DNA from: DATLED01 sp035525495
Lineage (GTDB): Bacteria; Actinomycetota; Acidimicrobiia; Acidimicrobiales; CADCTF01
DNA: 64,000 bases
NCBI GenBank assembly: GCA_035525495.1
Contig: DATLED010000076.1
Coordinates: 6,891 to 70,890 of the forward strand
Reading direction: 5' to 3'
The notes below the pieces were generated by a model. That model did no database searches and had not been told where the DNA came from. It saw only the letters and a program-made list of their open reading frames with translations. A program made the translations under genes and the position numbers. This document shows positions 36,799 through 45,384 of the stretch, piece by piece (the stretch's first letter is position 1; each line of letters starts with the position of its first letter).

Positions 36799-38813
36799 CC
36801 GGCCCGGGCGGCGTGTGGACGGTGCTCTCGAAGGATCTCCGCGTCCTGTGGGCGTCGGCGTTGCCCTGGGTCGTCGGTGCACTGCTCCAGGCGGTGCTGG
36901 GGCTCCTCTACGTCAACGAGCTCACCGCTCGGGGCCAGGCACTCGTGCAACCGATGGTCCCCCTCGCCGGTTTCCTGCTCGTCGCACTCGTCCCCATCCT
37001 GACGATGCGGGCCTTCGCCGAGGAGCGCCGGCAGGGAACGCTCGATCTGCTCCTGGCCATCCCCGCTTCTGCATCTGGGTTGGTAATGGGGAAGTGGCTC
37101 GCGTCCTGGGCGACCGCGGTGGCCGTGCTCGCCCCGGTCTTCGCCGTGGTCGGCGTGCTGTTCCGCATCGGCGAACCCGATCCGGGGACCGTCGTCGCCG
37201 GCGCAGTGGGACTGCTGCTGCTGGCCGCGATGCTCGCCGGCGTCGGCACATGCGCGTCGGCGTGCACGACTTCGCAACCTGTGGCCGCCGTCGTCGCCTT
37301 CTTCTCGACGATCGTCCTCTGGTTCGCGCACACCGGGTCGGAGACGTTGGCGGCGAGCGGCGTGCTCGTCCGGCTCTCGATCAGCGAGCGCTTGCGAACG
37401 TTCGCCGGCGGTGGGATCGACTCCGGTGACGTCGCCTTCCTCATCGCCACCACCATCGTGTCGCTCCTGGGGGCGACGGTCGCCGTCCGGCGTCGCCACG
37501 TCGGACGGACCATCGTGGCGGTGGTCGCGGTCGTCGGCCTGGCCGTCGCCCTCGACGTCTCGTCCCGCCAACTCGACCTGACGCAGGATCGCACGCTCAC
37601 GCTGAGCTCGGAGACGAAGGAGATCCTCCGTCGGGTCCGCGAGCCGGTGCGGGTGACCGTCTTCCTCGACCGTGCCGACCCCACCCGGGTTGTCGCGCCC
37701 ACGCTCCTGTCCCGTTACCGGCGCCTGAATCCCCACATCTCCTTCCGGCTGCGGGACCCGCAGAGTTCGCCCGCGGAGATGCGCCGACTCGGCGTGGATC
37801 CCTCCTTCGGCGGTCTGGCGGTCGACATCGGCGGAGAGATCGAGGTGGCGCCGTCGGCGACAGAGCAGGACATCACCGCCGCCCTCGCGCGCGGGCTCCG
37901 TGGCGCGGCGTCAGAGCTCTGCGTGAGCACGGGACACGGCGAGAACGACCAGAACTCGTCCGCACCCGAAGGGTTGGCGATGGCGGCGCAGACGTTGCGG
38001 GACAACGGGTACCTGCTGCGCTCGGTCGACCTCCTGACGACCACCTCGTTGCCAAGTTCGTGCGCCGGACTGCTCATCGCCAGCCCGACGTCGCCGTTGG
38101 GCGCGTCGTCGTTCGTCGTCGCGTCCTACCTCGACGCCGGGGGGCGGGCCGTCGTGCTCCTGGATCCTGCCTCGACGATCGATCTCGCGGATGTGCTCGG
38201 TCCATACGGACTCGCGACGGCGCGCGGTCTCGTCCTCGAAGGCGATGCGGGCGATCGGTTCAGCGACGATCCCTTCCGGCCCGTGGTCCACGATTATCGC
38301 TCCGGGAACCCGATCGTGCGGCGACTTGCGCCGACGTTCTTCCCGGCGGCCCAGGCGATCGTGGTGCACGACGACGCGGCCGTGCCAGGCCTCTCGGTGA
38401 CGGGGCTTGCCTACACCTCCAAGCTCTCGTTCCTGGAGACCGAACCATCGGTCGTCGAGTTCGACCCGGCCAAGGACCTCGCCGGGCCGATCGCGATCGT
38501 CGCCGCCGCCGATCGCTCGTCCGCAGTCGACGGTGGCGTCCACCGGACCCGCCTCGTCGTCGTCGGAGACGTCGACTTCGCGACGAACGACTTCGTCGGT
38601 GAAGCGGCCAACGGTGAGCTGCTCGTCCGGAGCGTCGACTGGGTGACGCTCGAGGAGTCCGCCGTCACGGTCTCCTCCAACGTGGGACGCGTCCGGGAGC
38701 TCCATCTCACCGAAGGCCGCCTCGGCTACCTCCGCATGCTGTCCACCGGGATCCTCCCGGCGCTGTTCCTCGTGCTCGGCGCGCTGACCTGGACGATTCG
38801 GCGCAGCCACTGA
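36795..38813 (+). CDS. fused ABC-2 permease and GldG-type auxiliary protein
   Basis: The protein has 672 residues; the ATG overlaps the ATPase stop (ATGA). Residues 1-240 are a six-helix ABC-2 permease (MRAFAEERRQGTLDLLLAIP is the conserved coupling helix). From ~255 a GldG/ABC_transp_aux domain reads RQLDLTQDRTLTLSSETKEILRRV, then VRVTVFLDRAD, with an IFT52-like region to ~640. A last membrane helix lies at ~645-665 (ILPALFLVLGALTWTI). In Bacteroidetes GldF and GldG are separate and serve gliding. Here the fusion points to export or membrane remodelling of unknown kind. A 13-bp hairpin terminator follows. Confidence 0.88.
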   Translation: MTGPGGVWTVLSKDLRVLWASALPWVVGALLQAVLGLLYVNELTARGQALVQPMVPLAGFLLVALVPILTMRAFAEERRQGTLDLLLAIPASASGLVMGKWLASWATAVAVLAPVFAVVGVLFRIGEPDPGTVVAGAVGLLLLAAMLAGVGTCASACTTSQPVAAVVAFFSTIVLWFAHTGSETLAASGVLVRLSISERLRTFAGGGIDSGDVAFLIATTIVSLLGATVAVRRRHVGRTIVAVVAVVGLAVALDVSSRQLDLTQDRTLTLSSETKEILRRVREPVRVTVFLDRADPTRVVAPTLLSRYRRLNPHISFRLRDPQSSPAEMRRLGVDPSFGGLAVDIGGEIEVAPSATEQDITAALARGLRGAASELCVSTGHGENDQNSSAPEGLAMAAQTLRDNGYLLRSVDLLTTTSLPSSCAGLLIASPTSPLGASSFVVASYLDAGGRAVVLLDPASTIDLADVLGPYGLATARGLVLEGDAGDRFSDDPFRPVVHDYRSGNPIVRRLAPTFFPAAQAIVVHDDAAVPGLSVTGLAYTSKLSFLETEPSVVEFDPAKDLAGPIAIVAAADRSSAVDGGVHRTRLVVVGDVDFATNDFVGEAANGELLVRSVDWVTLEESAVTVSSNVGRVRELHLTEGRLGYLRMLSTGILPALFLVLGALTWTIRRSH

Positions 38814-38824
38814 CGAGAAATGGC

Positions 38825-38862
38825 TGCGACCCCGGTGCCGGCGGGATGACACCGGGGTCGCA
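38825..38862. terminator. bidirectional hairpin terminator
   Basis: A perfect 13-bp stem, TGCGACCCCGGTG (38825-38837) with 38850-38862, closes a 12-nt loop between the convergent GldFG-like gene and csbD-like gene. It has no T-run. Its sequence is unrelated to the 47-nt hairpin family. Confidence 0.85.
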
Positions 38863-38886
38863 GGCTTGCCACCAACCGCCGTTTGA

Positions 38887-39063
38887 CTAGTTGGTGATGT
38901 CCTTGATCTTGTCGCCGATCTTGTCGGTCACTTCGCCGACCTTTTCCTTCACTTCGGCCTTGCCCTGGTCGACCTTGCCCTCGCGCTGGAGGCTCTCGTC
39001 GTCGGTCAGGTCGCCGGCCGCTTCCTTGGCCCGGCCCTTCAGGTCGTCGAGCTTCTCGCCCAT
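38887..39063 (-). CDS. CsbD-family stress protein
   Basis: The protein has 58 residues from the ATG at 39063, with GAGGTGA upstream as ribosome site. MGEKLDDLKGRAKEAAGDLTDD matches the CsbD N-terminus, followed by Lys/Glu-rich amphipathic helices (VDQGKAEVKEKVGEVTDKIGD). CsbD proteins are small, soluble and induced by general stress in many bacteria; the molecular function is unknown. It is a single gene, convergent with the GldFG-like gene. Confidence 0.93.
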   Translation of the reverse strand: MGEKLDDLKGRAKEAAGDLTDDESLQREGKVDQGKAEVKEKVGEVTDKIGDKIKDITN

Positions 39064-39101
39064 GATCCATTCACCTCGGTGTCGTAGGGGACGTGGCGTA
39101 C

Positions 39102-39935
39102 TTACCCGAGGGGTCGGGAGGCAAACGGCCCGGGGTCGGCGCGCAGGAGCAAGCGCACGCCCTGGTTCGAACTCGGGGGCACTTCGAACGTGCCGGCGCT
39201 CGGCGTCGCCCGTGCATCGTCCACGTCGCCCGGCTCGTCGGTCACGAAGGCGAGGTGGTGCACGCGTCCTGACCGTTCCTCGAGCCACTCCGCCATCGGC
39301 TCGCCTGCGAGCAGACGGACGCGCCCGGGCCCGGGCCAAGCGAGGTCGAGCCAGGTGATCCCGTCGGCCCTTCGCTCGGCGACGACCCGTCCGCCCAGGA
39401 GGTCGACGAACAGGCGCCGGCCCTCCTCGAGGTCGGCGAGGGCATGGGCGACGTGGACGAGCGTCGCCGGCGACGACGTCCTCGGTGCGGGGAACCAGTC
39501 CGGAGAGGGGTCGCCGCCCCAATCGCTTCCCTGGGTCGACTGCGCCAGCTGGACGACGACGCCGGGCGCGTCCCTGGGGTGCAGGAAGGCCTCCATCCAC
39601 CACTCGTTTTCGAGGTTCACGCCAACCGGTCGGTAGCCCGCAACGGTCGCGAGGTCGAGGGCGCCGCGCAGGTCCTTCACCTTGAACGTCAGATGGTGTG
39701 GGCCTGGACCGCTGCGGTCGAGGAAGCGGCGCAGGAAGTCGTTCTGCTCGACGAGGTACGGCTCGAGCACCTCGACCTTCATGCCGTTGGCGTACTGGAC
39801 CTGAGCCGACCAGAAGCCCGCCGTGCCGCCGCCGCCGACCCACCGCGACGGGAGGTCGCCGCCGTAGCGCGGCCACGCCTCGGCCTGGTGCTCCACGGCG
39901 ACGGCGACGTGGTCGAGATCGATGTTCGGGATCAC
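39102..39935 (-). CDS. two-domain VOC (glyoxalase fold) protein
   Basis: The protein has 277 residues with two VOC modules. The first has IDLDHVAVAV (metal His), GMKVEVLEPY (Glu) and GPHHLTFKVKDL (His). The second has VHVAHALADLEEG and GRVHHLAFVTDEPG, with a diverged Glu. The order resembles methylmalonyl-CoA epimerase or extradiol dioxygenase relatives. A metal-dependent isomerase or lyase acting on a small acid or CoA ester is likely. No operon partner is evident: the CsbD gene lies 38 nt downstream and the glycosyltransferase stop 94 nt upstream. Confidence 0.82.
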   Translation of the reverse strand: MIPNIDLDHVAVAVEHQAEAWPRYGGDLPSRWVGGGGTAGFWSAQVQYANGMKVEVLEPYLVEQNDFLRRFLDRSGPGPHHLTFKVKDLRGALDLATVAGYRPVGVNLENEWWMEAFLHPRDAPGVVVQLAQSTQGSDWGGDPSPDWFPAPRTSSPATLVHVAHALADLEEGRRLFVDLLGGRVVAERRADGITWLDLAWPGPGRVRLLAGEPMAEWLEERSGRVHHLAFVTDEPGDVDDARATPSAGTFEVPPSSNQGVRLLLRADPGPFASRPLG

Positions 39936-40029
39936 CGGCCGAACCTAGGGTTCGCGCGTGCTCCGGATCCAAGCGATGGAAGACCGGACTCATCCGGTTC
40001 CCATCCGTCCGAGTGCTCGAGGCGTCGAG

Positions 40030-41070
40030 CTACGCCAGTACTGAGGCGAAGAGCTCGAGGTGCTCGCGGGCCATGCGGTCCGCCGAGTAATAACCCTCGA
40101 CGGCCGCCCGGCAAGCGCTCCGGTCGAGGAGGTCGATGTGGCCGATCGACTCGGCGAGGTCGGCGACGTCGTTGCACAGGTAGCCGGTCCGACCGTGCTC
40201 GACGATCTCGGGAATGGCCCCCTCCGGGAAGGCGAGCACCGGGGTGCCGCACGCGAACGCCTCCAGCACGACCATTCCGAACGGCTCGTTCCACCGAATC
40301 GGGAACAGCAGGGCACGGGCGCCGGCGAGGAGCTCGAGCTTGCGTCCATGCGGGACTTCACCGAGGTACTGGATGTCGGCGTTGAGGTACGGCCGGACGT
40401 ACTCGTCGAAGTAGTCGAACTCCCAGGGATCGCGCATCTTCGCGCACATGACCAAGCGCACTCCGGCCTTGTACGCGGCCTCCATCGCGCGATGCGGTCC
40501 CTTGTCGGGCGACATGCGCCCGAGGAAGAGGCAGTAGTCGCGCTCGGGGTCGCCGTGACCGTCGCCCACGGGGAAGTCGGCGGCCCGGAGCCCGTGGTGG
40601 ATGACGCGCGCGATCGGCAGGTCGGGGACCGGTCGGCGTTGCGCGTGGCTGATGGCGATGATCGGGACACGCGAGGCGATGCGGCGATAGAGGTCGGACA
40701 GCTCGTGGTCGAACTGGTTGTGCATCGTCGTGATGACGGGAAACGGCAGCGACGCCCCGGCAGACGCCGCGTGGATCGGACCGGCGAGGGTGTGGTCGTG
40801 CACGATGTCGGCGCCCCATTCGACCATGGCGTCGTAGGCGGCGAGGACGTGGCGGGTCTCGGGCGCGGTGTGGCCGATGCGTGCGCCCTCGGCCTTGTCG
40901 AGGTGGTGGCGGCGGGGCACGGCGGAGGTGCTGTCGCCGGTCGTGAAGAGGAGCACATCGTGTCCCGCGGACTGGAACGCCGTGGCCAGCTGGTCGACGA
41001 TCACCTCGATGCCGCCATAGAGCACGGGCGGAATCGGCGTCCAGGGTGGGGCGATGATCCCGATGCGCAT
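40030..41070 (-). CDS. GT4-family glycosyltransferase
   Basis: The protein has 346 residues with a GT-B fold. The N-terminus reads MRIGIIAPPWTPIPPVLYGGIE, with the Gly-rich acceptor loop, then DIVHDHTLAGP and ISHAQRR. The donor half has CLFLGRMSPDKGPHRAM and FPIRWNEPFGMVVLEAFACGTPVLA, the GT4 E-X7-E motif. It should transfer a sugar from a nucleotide sugar to an unknown acceptor in the cytoplasm. No other glycan genes are nearby. The 56-nt divergent gap to the next gene must hold both promoters. Confidence 0.92.
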   Translation of the reverse strand: MRIGIIAPPWTPIPPVLYGGIEVIVDQLATAFQSAGHDVLLFTTGDSTSAVPRRHHLDKAEGARIGHTAPETRHVLAAYDAMVEWGADIVHDHTLAGPIHAASAGASLPFPVITTMHNQFDHELSDLYRRIASRVPIIAISHAQRRPVPDLPIARVIHHGLRAADFPVGDGHGDPERDYCLFLGRMSPDKGPHRAMEAAYKAGVRLVMCAKMRDPWEFDYFDEYVRPYLNADIQYLGEVPHGRKLELLAGARALLFPIRWNEPFGMVVLEAFACGTPVLAFPEGAIPEIVEHGRTGYLCNDVADLAESIGHIDLLDRSACRAAVEGYYSADRMAREHLELFASVLA

Positions 41071-41126
41071 GCCGACGATTGAACCATCCTGCGGCGACCG
41101 GTGGACGGTGGGGGCAGAGTAGGGAC

Positions 41127-41885
41127 GTGAACGCGCCAGCCGTGCCGTCCTCGCCGCCGTGGCGCATGGCGGGGGAGTGCATGGTCAGCTGGGTGCGCGC
41201 CGTGCCGCAGCAGCTTCGTGCGCGGCTGCCCCGGGGCGTGCGTCCGCTGGCCGGTCCGGCAGCGGTCGTGGCGGTGTCGTACTCGTCGTCCCCGGTCGGG
41301 CCGTACCTGGAGCTCTCGGTCGGTGTGCCGGCTCGGCTGGGGTTGCGTCCGGGTTTGTGCGTCGTGTTCCAGCTGGTGTCGATCCCCGGTGCGCGCTCGG
41401 CCTACCAAGCCAACTGGGGGCTGCCGGCATCGGTCGGATCGATGGAGTGGATTGCCGACGGCGACGAGCGCGAGCTTCGCTGCATCGACGTCGGGTGGTC
41501 GATGCGCGGCGTTCCCTTCGGCCCGTCCATCCCTGCCGTGTTGCCCATCCGGTCGGTGCAGCGCCGGGCCGATGGACCCGTCGTGCTGCCGCGCCGGATG
41601 GTGGCGCTCGTGCGCCTCGCTCGGACCGCGATCATCTGCGGCGACGGCGGGCCGGGTCGGGGCGACGACGTCGACGCGCTGCTCGCCACGTTGGCCGGCC
41701 CGCACTCGGGCGCCCTGATGTCGGGTGTTCGGATCCTCGCCCACCCGGCTCGCCATCCCGCGGGCCTTTGGTCGTCCCTCGGGGCGCCCCTCACGGTGCC
41801 TGACGTCGCGGTGGGAGCCACTACAGTCGCCTCCCGCACCGGGCGCTTAGCTCAGTTGGTTAGAGCGCAGCCTTCACACGGCTGA
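41127..41885 (+). CDS. acetoacetate-decarboxylase-like protein, 3' end inside tRNA-Val
   Basis: The GTG at 41127 gives 252 residues. GPYLELSVGVPARL, VFQLVSIPGARSAYQANWGLP and a following beta-rich part resemble the ADC fold, though the catalytic Lys is not clear. A role as decarboxylase, aldolase-type enzyme or lipocalin-like binder cannot be decided. The stop TGA at 41883 lies inside the tRNA-Val gene, so the last 15 codons (ending QLVRAQPSHG) are tRNA sequence. Either the protein truly ends there or an earlier stop was lost. Codon use before the tRNA looks normal. Confidence 0.6.
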   Translation: MNAPAVPSSPPWRMAGECMVSWVRAVPQQLRARLPRGVRPLAGPAAVVAVSYSSSPVGPYLELSVGVPARLGLRPGLCVVFQLVSIPGARSAYQANWGLPASVGSMEWIADGDERELRCIDVGWSMRGVPFGPSIPAVLPIRSVQRRADGPVVLPRRMVALVRLARTAIICGDGGPGRGDDVDALLATLAGPHSGALMSGVRILAHPARHPAGLWSSLGAPLTVPDVAVGATTVASRTGRLAQLVRAQPSHG

Positions 41886-41914
41886 GGTCGGGGGTTCGAG
41901 TCCCTCAGCGCCCA
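41841..41914 (+). tRNA. tRNA-Val (anticodon CAC)
   Basis: Acceptor GGGCGCT (41841-41847) pairs with AGCGCCC (41907-41913), discriminator A at 41914. D-arm AGCTCAGTTGGTTAGAGC, anticodon stem CAGCC/GGCTG around TTCACAC with CAC as anticodon, and T-loop GGTTCGAGTCC are all present. CCA is not encoded. The 5' 45 nt overlap the 3' end of the ADC-like gene on the same strand. Confidence 0.97.
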
Positions 41915-41962
41915 CGGGCAAAAGCGCAGGTCAGAGGCGGTGCGGGAACGCTGCCGACCGCG

Positions 41963-42009
41963 TTCTGGGCGGGCTGAACGATCTGGGAGGTCGTCGAGCC
42001 CACCCAGAA
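41963..42009. terminator. 47-nt hairpin family, copy 3
   Basis: Arms 41963-41983 and 41989-42009 enclose TGGGA. It lies 49 nt past the tRNA and 52 nt past the stop of the minus-strand tatA-like gene. It is the most diverged copy, with one C-A and several wobble-type differences, but arms, loop length and the position-14 mismatch are kept. Confidence 0.68.
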
Positions 42010-42060
42010 CCAGCGGCGCACTCGGTCCCCAGGGCACGCGATGCGATTTGTCGTCGCCGC

Positions 42061-42198
42061 TTACCGTCCTGGCTGCTTCTTTCCCTCTTCGAACTCCTTC
42101 TTCGACTTCCCGATTGACCTGGCCAGTCGGGGGATCAACGTTCCACCGGCGACGAGCAGGATGATGGCCAGAAGGATGAGAAGCTCGGGCGCGCCCAC
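42061..42198 (-). CDS. tatA: TatA-type twin-arginine translocase subunit (45 residues)
   Basis: A short gene from GTG 42198 to TAA 42061, 45 residues. MGAPELLILLAIILLVAGG is the N-terminal membrane helix, then a hinge and the amphipathic helix TLIPRLARSIGKSKKEFEEG, matching TatA (LPxLARxxG...F). The usual Phe-Gly hinge is Ala-Gly. The GTG shares a base with the stop of the Cys-rich Tat substrate gene (TAGTG), so synthesis is coupled. A private TatA beside one substrate suggests a dedicated export pore; the general TatC must be encoded elsewhere. It is shorter than typical TatA (60-90). Confidence 0.88.
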   Translation of the reverse strand: MGAPELLILLAIILLVAGGTLIPRLARSIGKSKKEFEEGKKQPGR

Positions 42199-43718
42199 TA
42201 GACGCAGGCGCCGTTGTTGCAGGTCTTCCCACTGGTGCAGGTGCCGCAGTCAACCGGGGTACCGCAGTTGTTCAGTTTCGTTCCGCAGACCGTGCCGGCG
42301 CAGGTGGTCGTTGACGACTCGGCGACGCAGATGCAGCGGCCGCTGCTGCAAATGTGGCCAGCGGGGCAGGAAACGCCGCACGCACCGCAGTTGGTGCTGC
42401 TCGTCGCGAGGTTCGTCTCGCAGCCGTCAGCAGCACTCCCGTTGCAGTTCGCGAATCCTGCATTGCAGGTGCCGACCTGGCACTGTCCGTTGACGCAGAC
42501 TGCCGAGCCGTTGGCGACGCTGCAGACGTTCCCGCATGCACCGCAGTTGGAAATACTCGACGCGATGTTCGTCTCGCAGCCGTCTCCAGCGTTCCCGTTG
42601 CAGTTCGCGAATCCTGTGTTGCACGTCCCGGTACACACTCCGTTGACGCAGGCGGACGTCCCGTTGGCGAAGCTCGGGCAGACGGTCCCGCACGCACCGC
42701 AGTTGTTGACGTCCCTCGAGAGGGTCCGACAGGTGCCGTTGCACACCGTCTGACCGGTCGGGCACGTCGAGCACACGCCCGCCGAACAGAGTCCGCTCTG
42801 ACAGTCGGTGTGGGTGACGCAGGTTCTGCTGTTCGCGCACGGTGGGCAGTTTCCGCCGCAGTCGATGTCGGTTTCGGTACCGTTCTTGACGCCGTCGGAA
42901 CAGGTCGGCGCCATGCATGTGCCGTTGTTGCACGTGTAGCCGGCGGGGCACTGGTCGGCGCTGATGCATTGCACGCACTGCCCACTCCCGTTGCAGACAC
43001 CGGTCGCGCAGGTTGTGCCTGAAGGCATTGGCGTCTGCGCCGGTGAGCCGTTGACGCAGGTGCCCGTGAAGCAGGGGCCGGAGGGCTGCGGCACGTCGGT
43101 GTCGTCGGGACTGGTGGTGATACCACCGGCACCGTCGCAGATGTTGGTCTGGCAGTCGCCGGAGGTCTGCGTGGAGGTGGGCGTGCCCGCTGCCACGAAG
43201 GCTTGACCGCACCTTCCGCCGACACAGGTGGCGCTCGCACACTCCGACGAGGGGCAACTTGCCGGCGAGGTGCACTCGGGCGGAGTGACGCACGCGCTGT
43301 TCTGGCAGACCTGACCTGTGGGGCATGTCAGGCCGCAGGCTCCGCAGTTGTTGGCATCGGTTGCGGTGGTAACGCACGCCCCTGAGCACCAGCGCTGTCC
43401 GGCAGGACAAGTTGGCTCGCACGTGCACTGCACTCGGACGCACGCCCCGTTCCGGCAGACGGAATCCACGCCGCAGACGGTTCCGCACTGCCCGCAATTC
43501 GAGTTGTTGCTGGTGACGTCGCGACAGACCGAGCCGCAGACAGTCAGGCCGGGTGGGCAGGTCACGCCCTTCGTGGCAGCAGAGGCGGTGTCGCCTCGAA
43601 GCACGACGGCGCCAGCTCCGAGACCTACCGCCGCCATCGCTCGACCGAGGAGCCGCCGGCGCCCGATGGGGGCCGTGTCGGCGAGTGTGCGAGCGAGATC
43701 ATCAAGGCGGTCGCTCAC
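42198..43718 (-). CDS. Tat-exported, extremely cysteine-rich repeat protein
   Basis: GTG 43718 overlaps the upstream stop as GTGA and gives 506 residues. The N-terminus has a Tat signal: IGRRRLLGRAMAAVGLGAGA, then ATA-type cleavage near TASAATKG. By my count the mature part holds about 74 cysteines in ~475 residues, arranged in repeats such as NCGACGxxCPxGQxCxNGAC and CNxGFANCNG..GDGCETN. Such repeats are found in myxobacterial and actinobacterial surface proteins. An even cysteine number fits full disulfide pairing. Function is unknown; adhesion, a binding scaffold or a metal-binding surface layer are possible. Its operon brings its own oxidative folding protein and TatA. Confidence 0.85.
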   Translation of the reverse strand: MSDRLDDLARTLADTAPIGRRRLLGRAMAAVGLGAGAVVLRGDTASAATKGVTCPPGLTVCGSVCRDVTSNNSNCGQCGTVCGVDSVCRNGACVRVQCTCEPTCPAGQRWCSGACVTTATDANNCGACGLTCPTGQVCQNSACVTPPECTSPASCPSSECASATCVGGRCGQAFVAAGTPTSTQTSGDCQTNICDGAGGITTSPDDTDVPQPSGPCFTGTCVNGSPAQTPMPSGTTCATGVCNGSGQCVQCISADQCPAGYTCNNGTCMAPTCSDGVKNGTETDIDCGGNCPPCANSRTCVTHTDCQSGLCSAGVCSTCPTGQTVCNGTCRTLSRDVNNCGACGTVCPSFANGTSACVNGVCTGTCNTGFANCNGNAGDGCETNIASSISNCGACGNVCSVANGSAVCVNGQCQVGTCNAGFANCNGSAADGCETNLATSSTNCGACGVSCPAGHICSSGRCICVAESSTTTCAGTVCGTKLNNCGTPVDCGTCTSGKTCNNGACV

Positions 43719-45217
43719 GACTGCACCTCCGCCACGCGCGTGTTCAAGAGTTCGAGGACGCCGGGTGCGCCGATACCGACGCTCGACGCCACCATCCCTT
43801 CGGCGTCGATGAGGACCGCCATCGGCGTGCCGGAGGCGCCGTACAGCGCCATCGTCGAGCTGGCGGCGTCGAGAGTGACCGTGGACGAGAACCCCAGTTC
43901 GGCGTTGGCTGCCTCGTCGCCGGTGGAGACGACGAGAAGTTCCGGCCCCGACCGCCCTCGCTCGCGCTCCCACGAGAGCAGGTCCGGCAGGAGCGAACTG
44001 CAGAAGCCGCAGCGGGGATTCCAGAAGAGGACCACCACGGGCCGGCCTCGGAACTCGGCGAGGGAAGCTTCGCCACCGCCGACGGTCGGTAGAGCGAACA
44101 CTGGCGCCTGCGCACCAACGCTCAGGCCCAATTTCTCTGACTCGGCATGGTTGTGATGGTGATGCGCGTCGTCGCGGCGGCCGAGCTGGACTGCGACGGT
44201 GCCGGTGACGCGGTCAACGAGCCCCTCGATCTCGAGTGCTCCCGACGCCAAAGGCGACGCGACTCGTCCGGCCAAGTCGACCAGTACCGCGCCCGGTGTG
44301 CCTTGATAGCGGTAGGCGGCAGCGACGTCACCGTCGGCATCCAGCAGAACGTCCACGAGTCCGTGCTCGGCGGCCTTCGCCCGAACAGCTTCTACCGCTC
44401 CGGTGGTCACGATCGCTATGCGCAATCTGTCGCGGTGCGTTCGCTGCCACTCCGCGAGCTTTGGAACGAGTGTGGTGCAGGGACCGCAACCCGGATCCGA
44501 GAAGAGCAACATGACGGGCCGCCCCGCAGTCCGGAGCGCGGCGAGCGTCATGGTCTCGCCGTGGATACCCGAGAGAGCGAACTCGGGCGCGTCGACGCCG
44601 ACGGGTAGCCCGGCCGCGATGGTGGGGGCGACTTCGGCCGGAGCAACGGTCGTGGCCGGGTCGAGCGCATCGACCCTGAGGAGTAGCCGGCCGTGCTGGC
44701 GGAGGAGTCGAAGGATCATCCAGGTTTGCGCGGCCGAGAGTGCGGCCACAGCCAAGAGCCCGGCGCCCAGCACGATGTCGACGGTTCGAGCGCCACCGAT
44801 TGCGGCTCCGATCGAACTGCCGCCGTCCGTAATCGACACCGTGGCGGCGATGGCGATGAGCCCACCGTTGCGAACGAGGCTCCACGCGGAGATCGGCGCA
44901 GACGAGAGTCCACCGAAACAGTTGCAGCTGGGCCGGCGGCCGCGGAGGAGGTTCCCGGCCAGGAGCGCGCTGAAGGCGACGAGGAGGCCCGCGCCCGCGG
45001 CGGCCGCTGGGCGGGCGGTCGAGGACGGCAGCAGGAATCCGCCAATGCCGAGTTCGAGGATCGGCATTCCCCTGGCCACGACCCGAGCTAGTGATTTTGG
45101 GATTCCGAGCGCTGCGGTCGAATCGGCGAATGTCCGCCGCCGCGTCAGCTTTGCTGCGCCCGCCACCATGAACACGGCGCCCAAGAGGACACGCGCCGCC
45201 AGAATGATCCCGCCCAC
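43715..45217 (-). CDS. MauE-like membrane protein fused to two thioredoxin-fold domains
   Basis: GTG 45217 with GGAAGG upstream gives 500 residues. Residues 1-175 are a MauE/DoxX-type four- to five-helix domain (AARVLLGAVFMVAGAAKL, a Cys pair in CNCFGG). The first thioredoxin-like domain at ~215-345 has FSDPGCGPCTTLVPKL (CGPC). A His-rich linker (DDAHHHHNHAES) follows, then a second TlpA-like domain at ~365-495 with FWNPRCGFCSSLLPDL (CGFC). MauE and MauD support disulfide formation in methylamine dehydrogenase. Here one fused protein sits before a Cys-rich Tat substrate and so is likely its disulfide catalyst, on the outer face of the membrane. Confidence 0.87.
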   Translation of the reverse strand: MGGIILAARVLLGAVFMVAGAAKLTRRRTFADSTAALGIPKSLARVVARGMPILELGIGGFLLPSSTARPAAAAGAGLLVAFSALLAGNLLRGRRPSCNCFGGLSSAPISAWSLVRNGGLIAIAATVSITDGGSSIGAAIGGARTVDIVLGAGLLAVAALSAAQTWMILRLLRQHGRLLLRVDALDPATTVAPAEVAPTIAAGLPVGVDAPEFALSGIHGETMTLAALRTAGRPVMLLFSDPGCGPCTTLVPKLAEWQRTHRDRLRIAIVTTGAVEAVRAKAAEHGLVDVLLDADGDVAAAYRYQGTPGAVLVDLAGRVASPLASGALEIEGLVDRVTGTVAVQLGRRDDAHHHHNHAESEKLGLSVGAQAPVFALPTVGGGEASLAEFRGRPVVVLFWNPRCGFCSSLLPDLLSWERERGRSGPELLVVSTGDEAANAELGFSSTVTLDAASSTMALYGASGTPMAVLIDAEGMVASSVGIGAPGVLELLNTRVAEVQS

Positions 45218-45384
45218 TTTCCGCCTTCCCGCCAGCCGACGACTTGCGCCGCCTCGTCCGAAGGTACTTATACGGCGGGGGCGCTGTAAAGGGCGCACCC
45301 AGGTTTTCCTCCGTCGACCCGGCAGTCACCGTTGCGCGTGTACATGAACGTCGACGACAGGGGACAGCCCGACGGTCTAAGACG

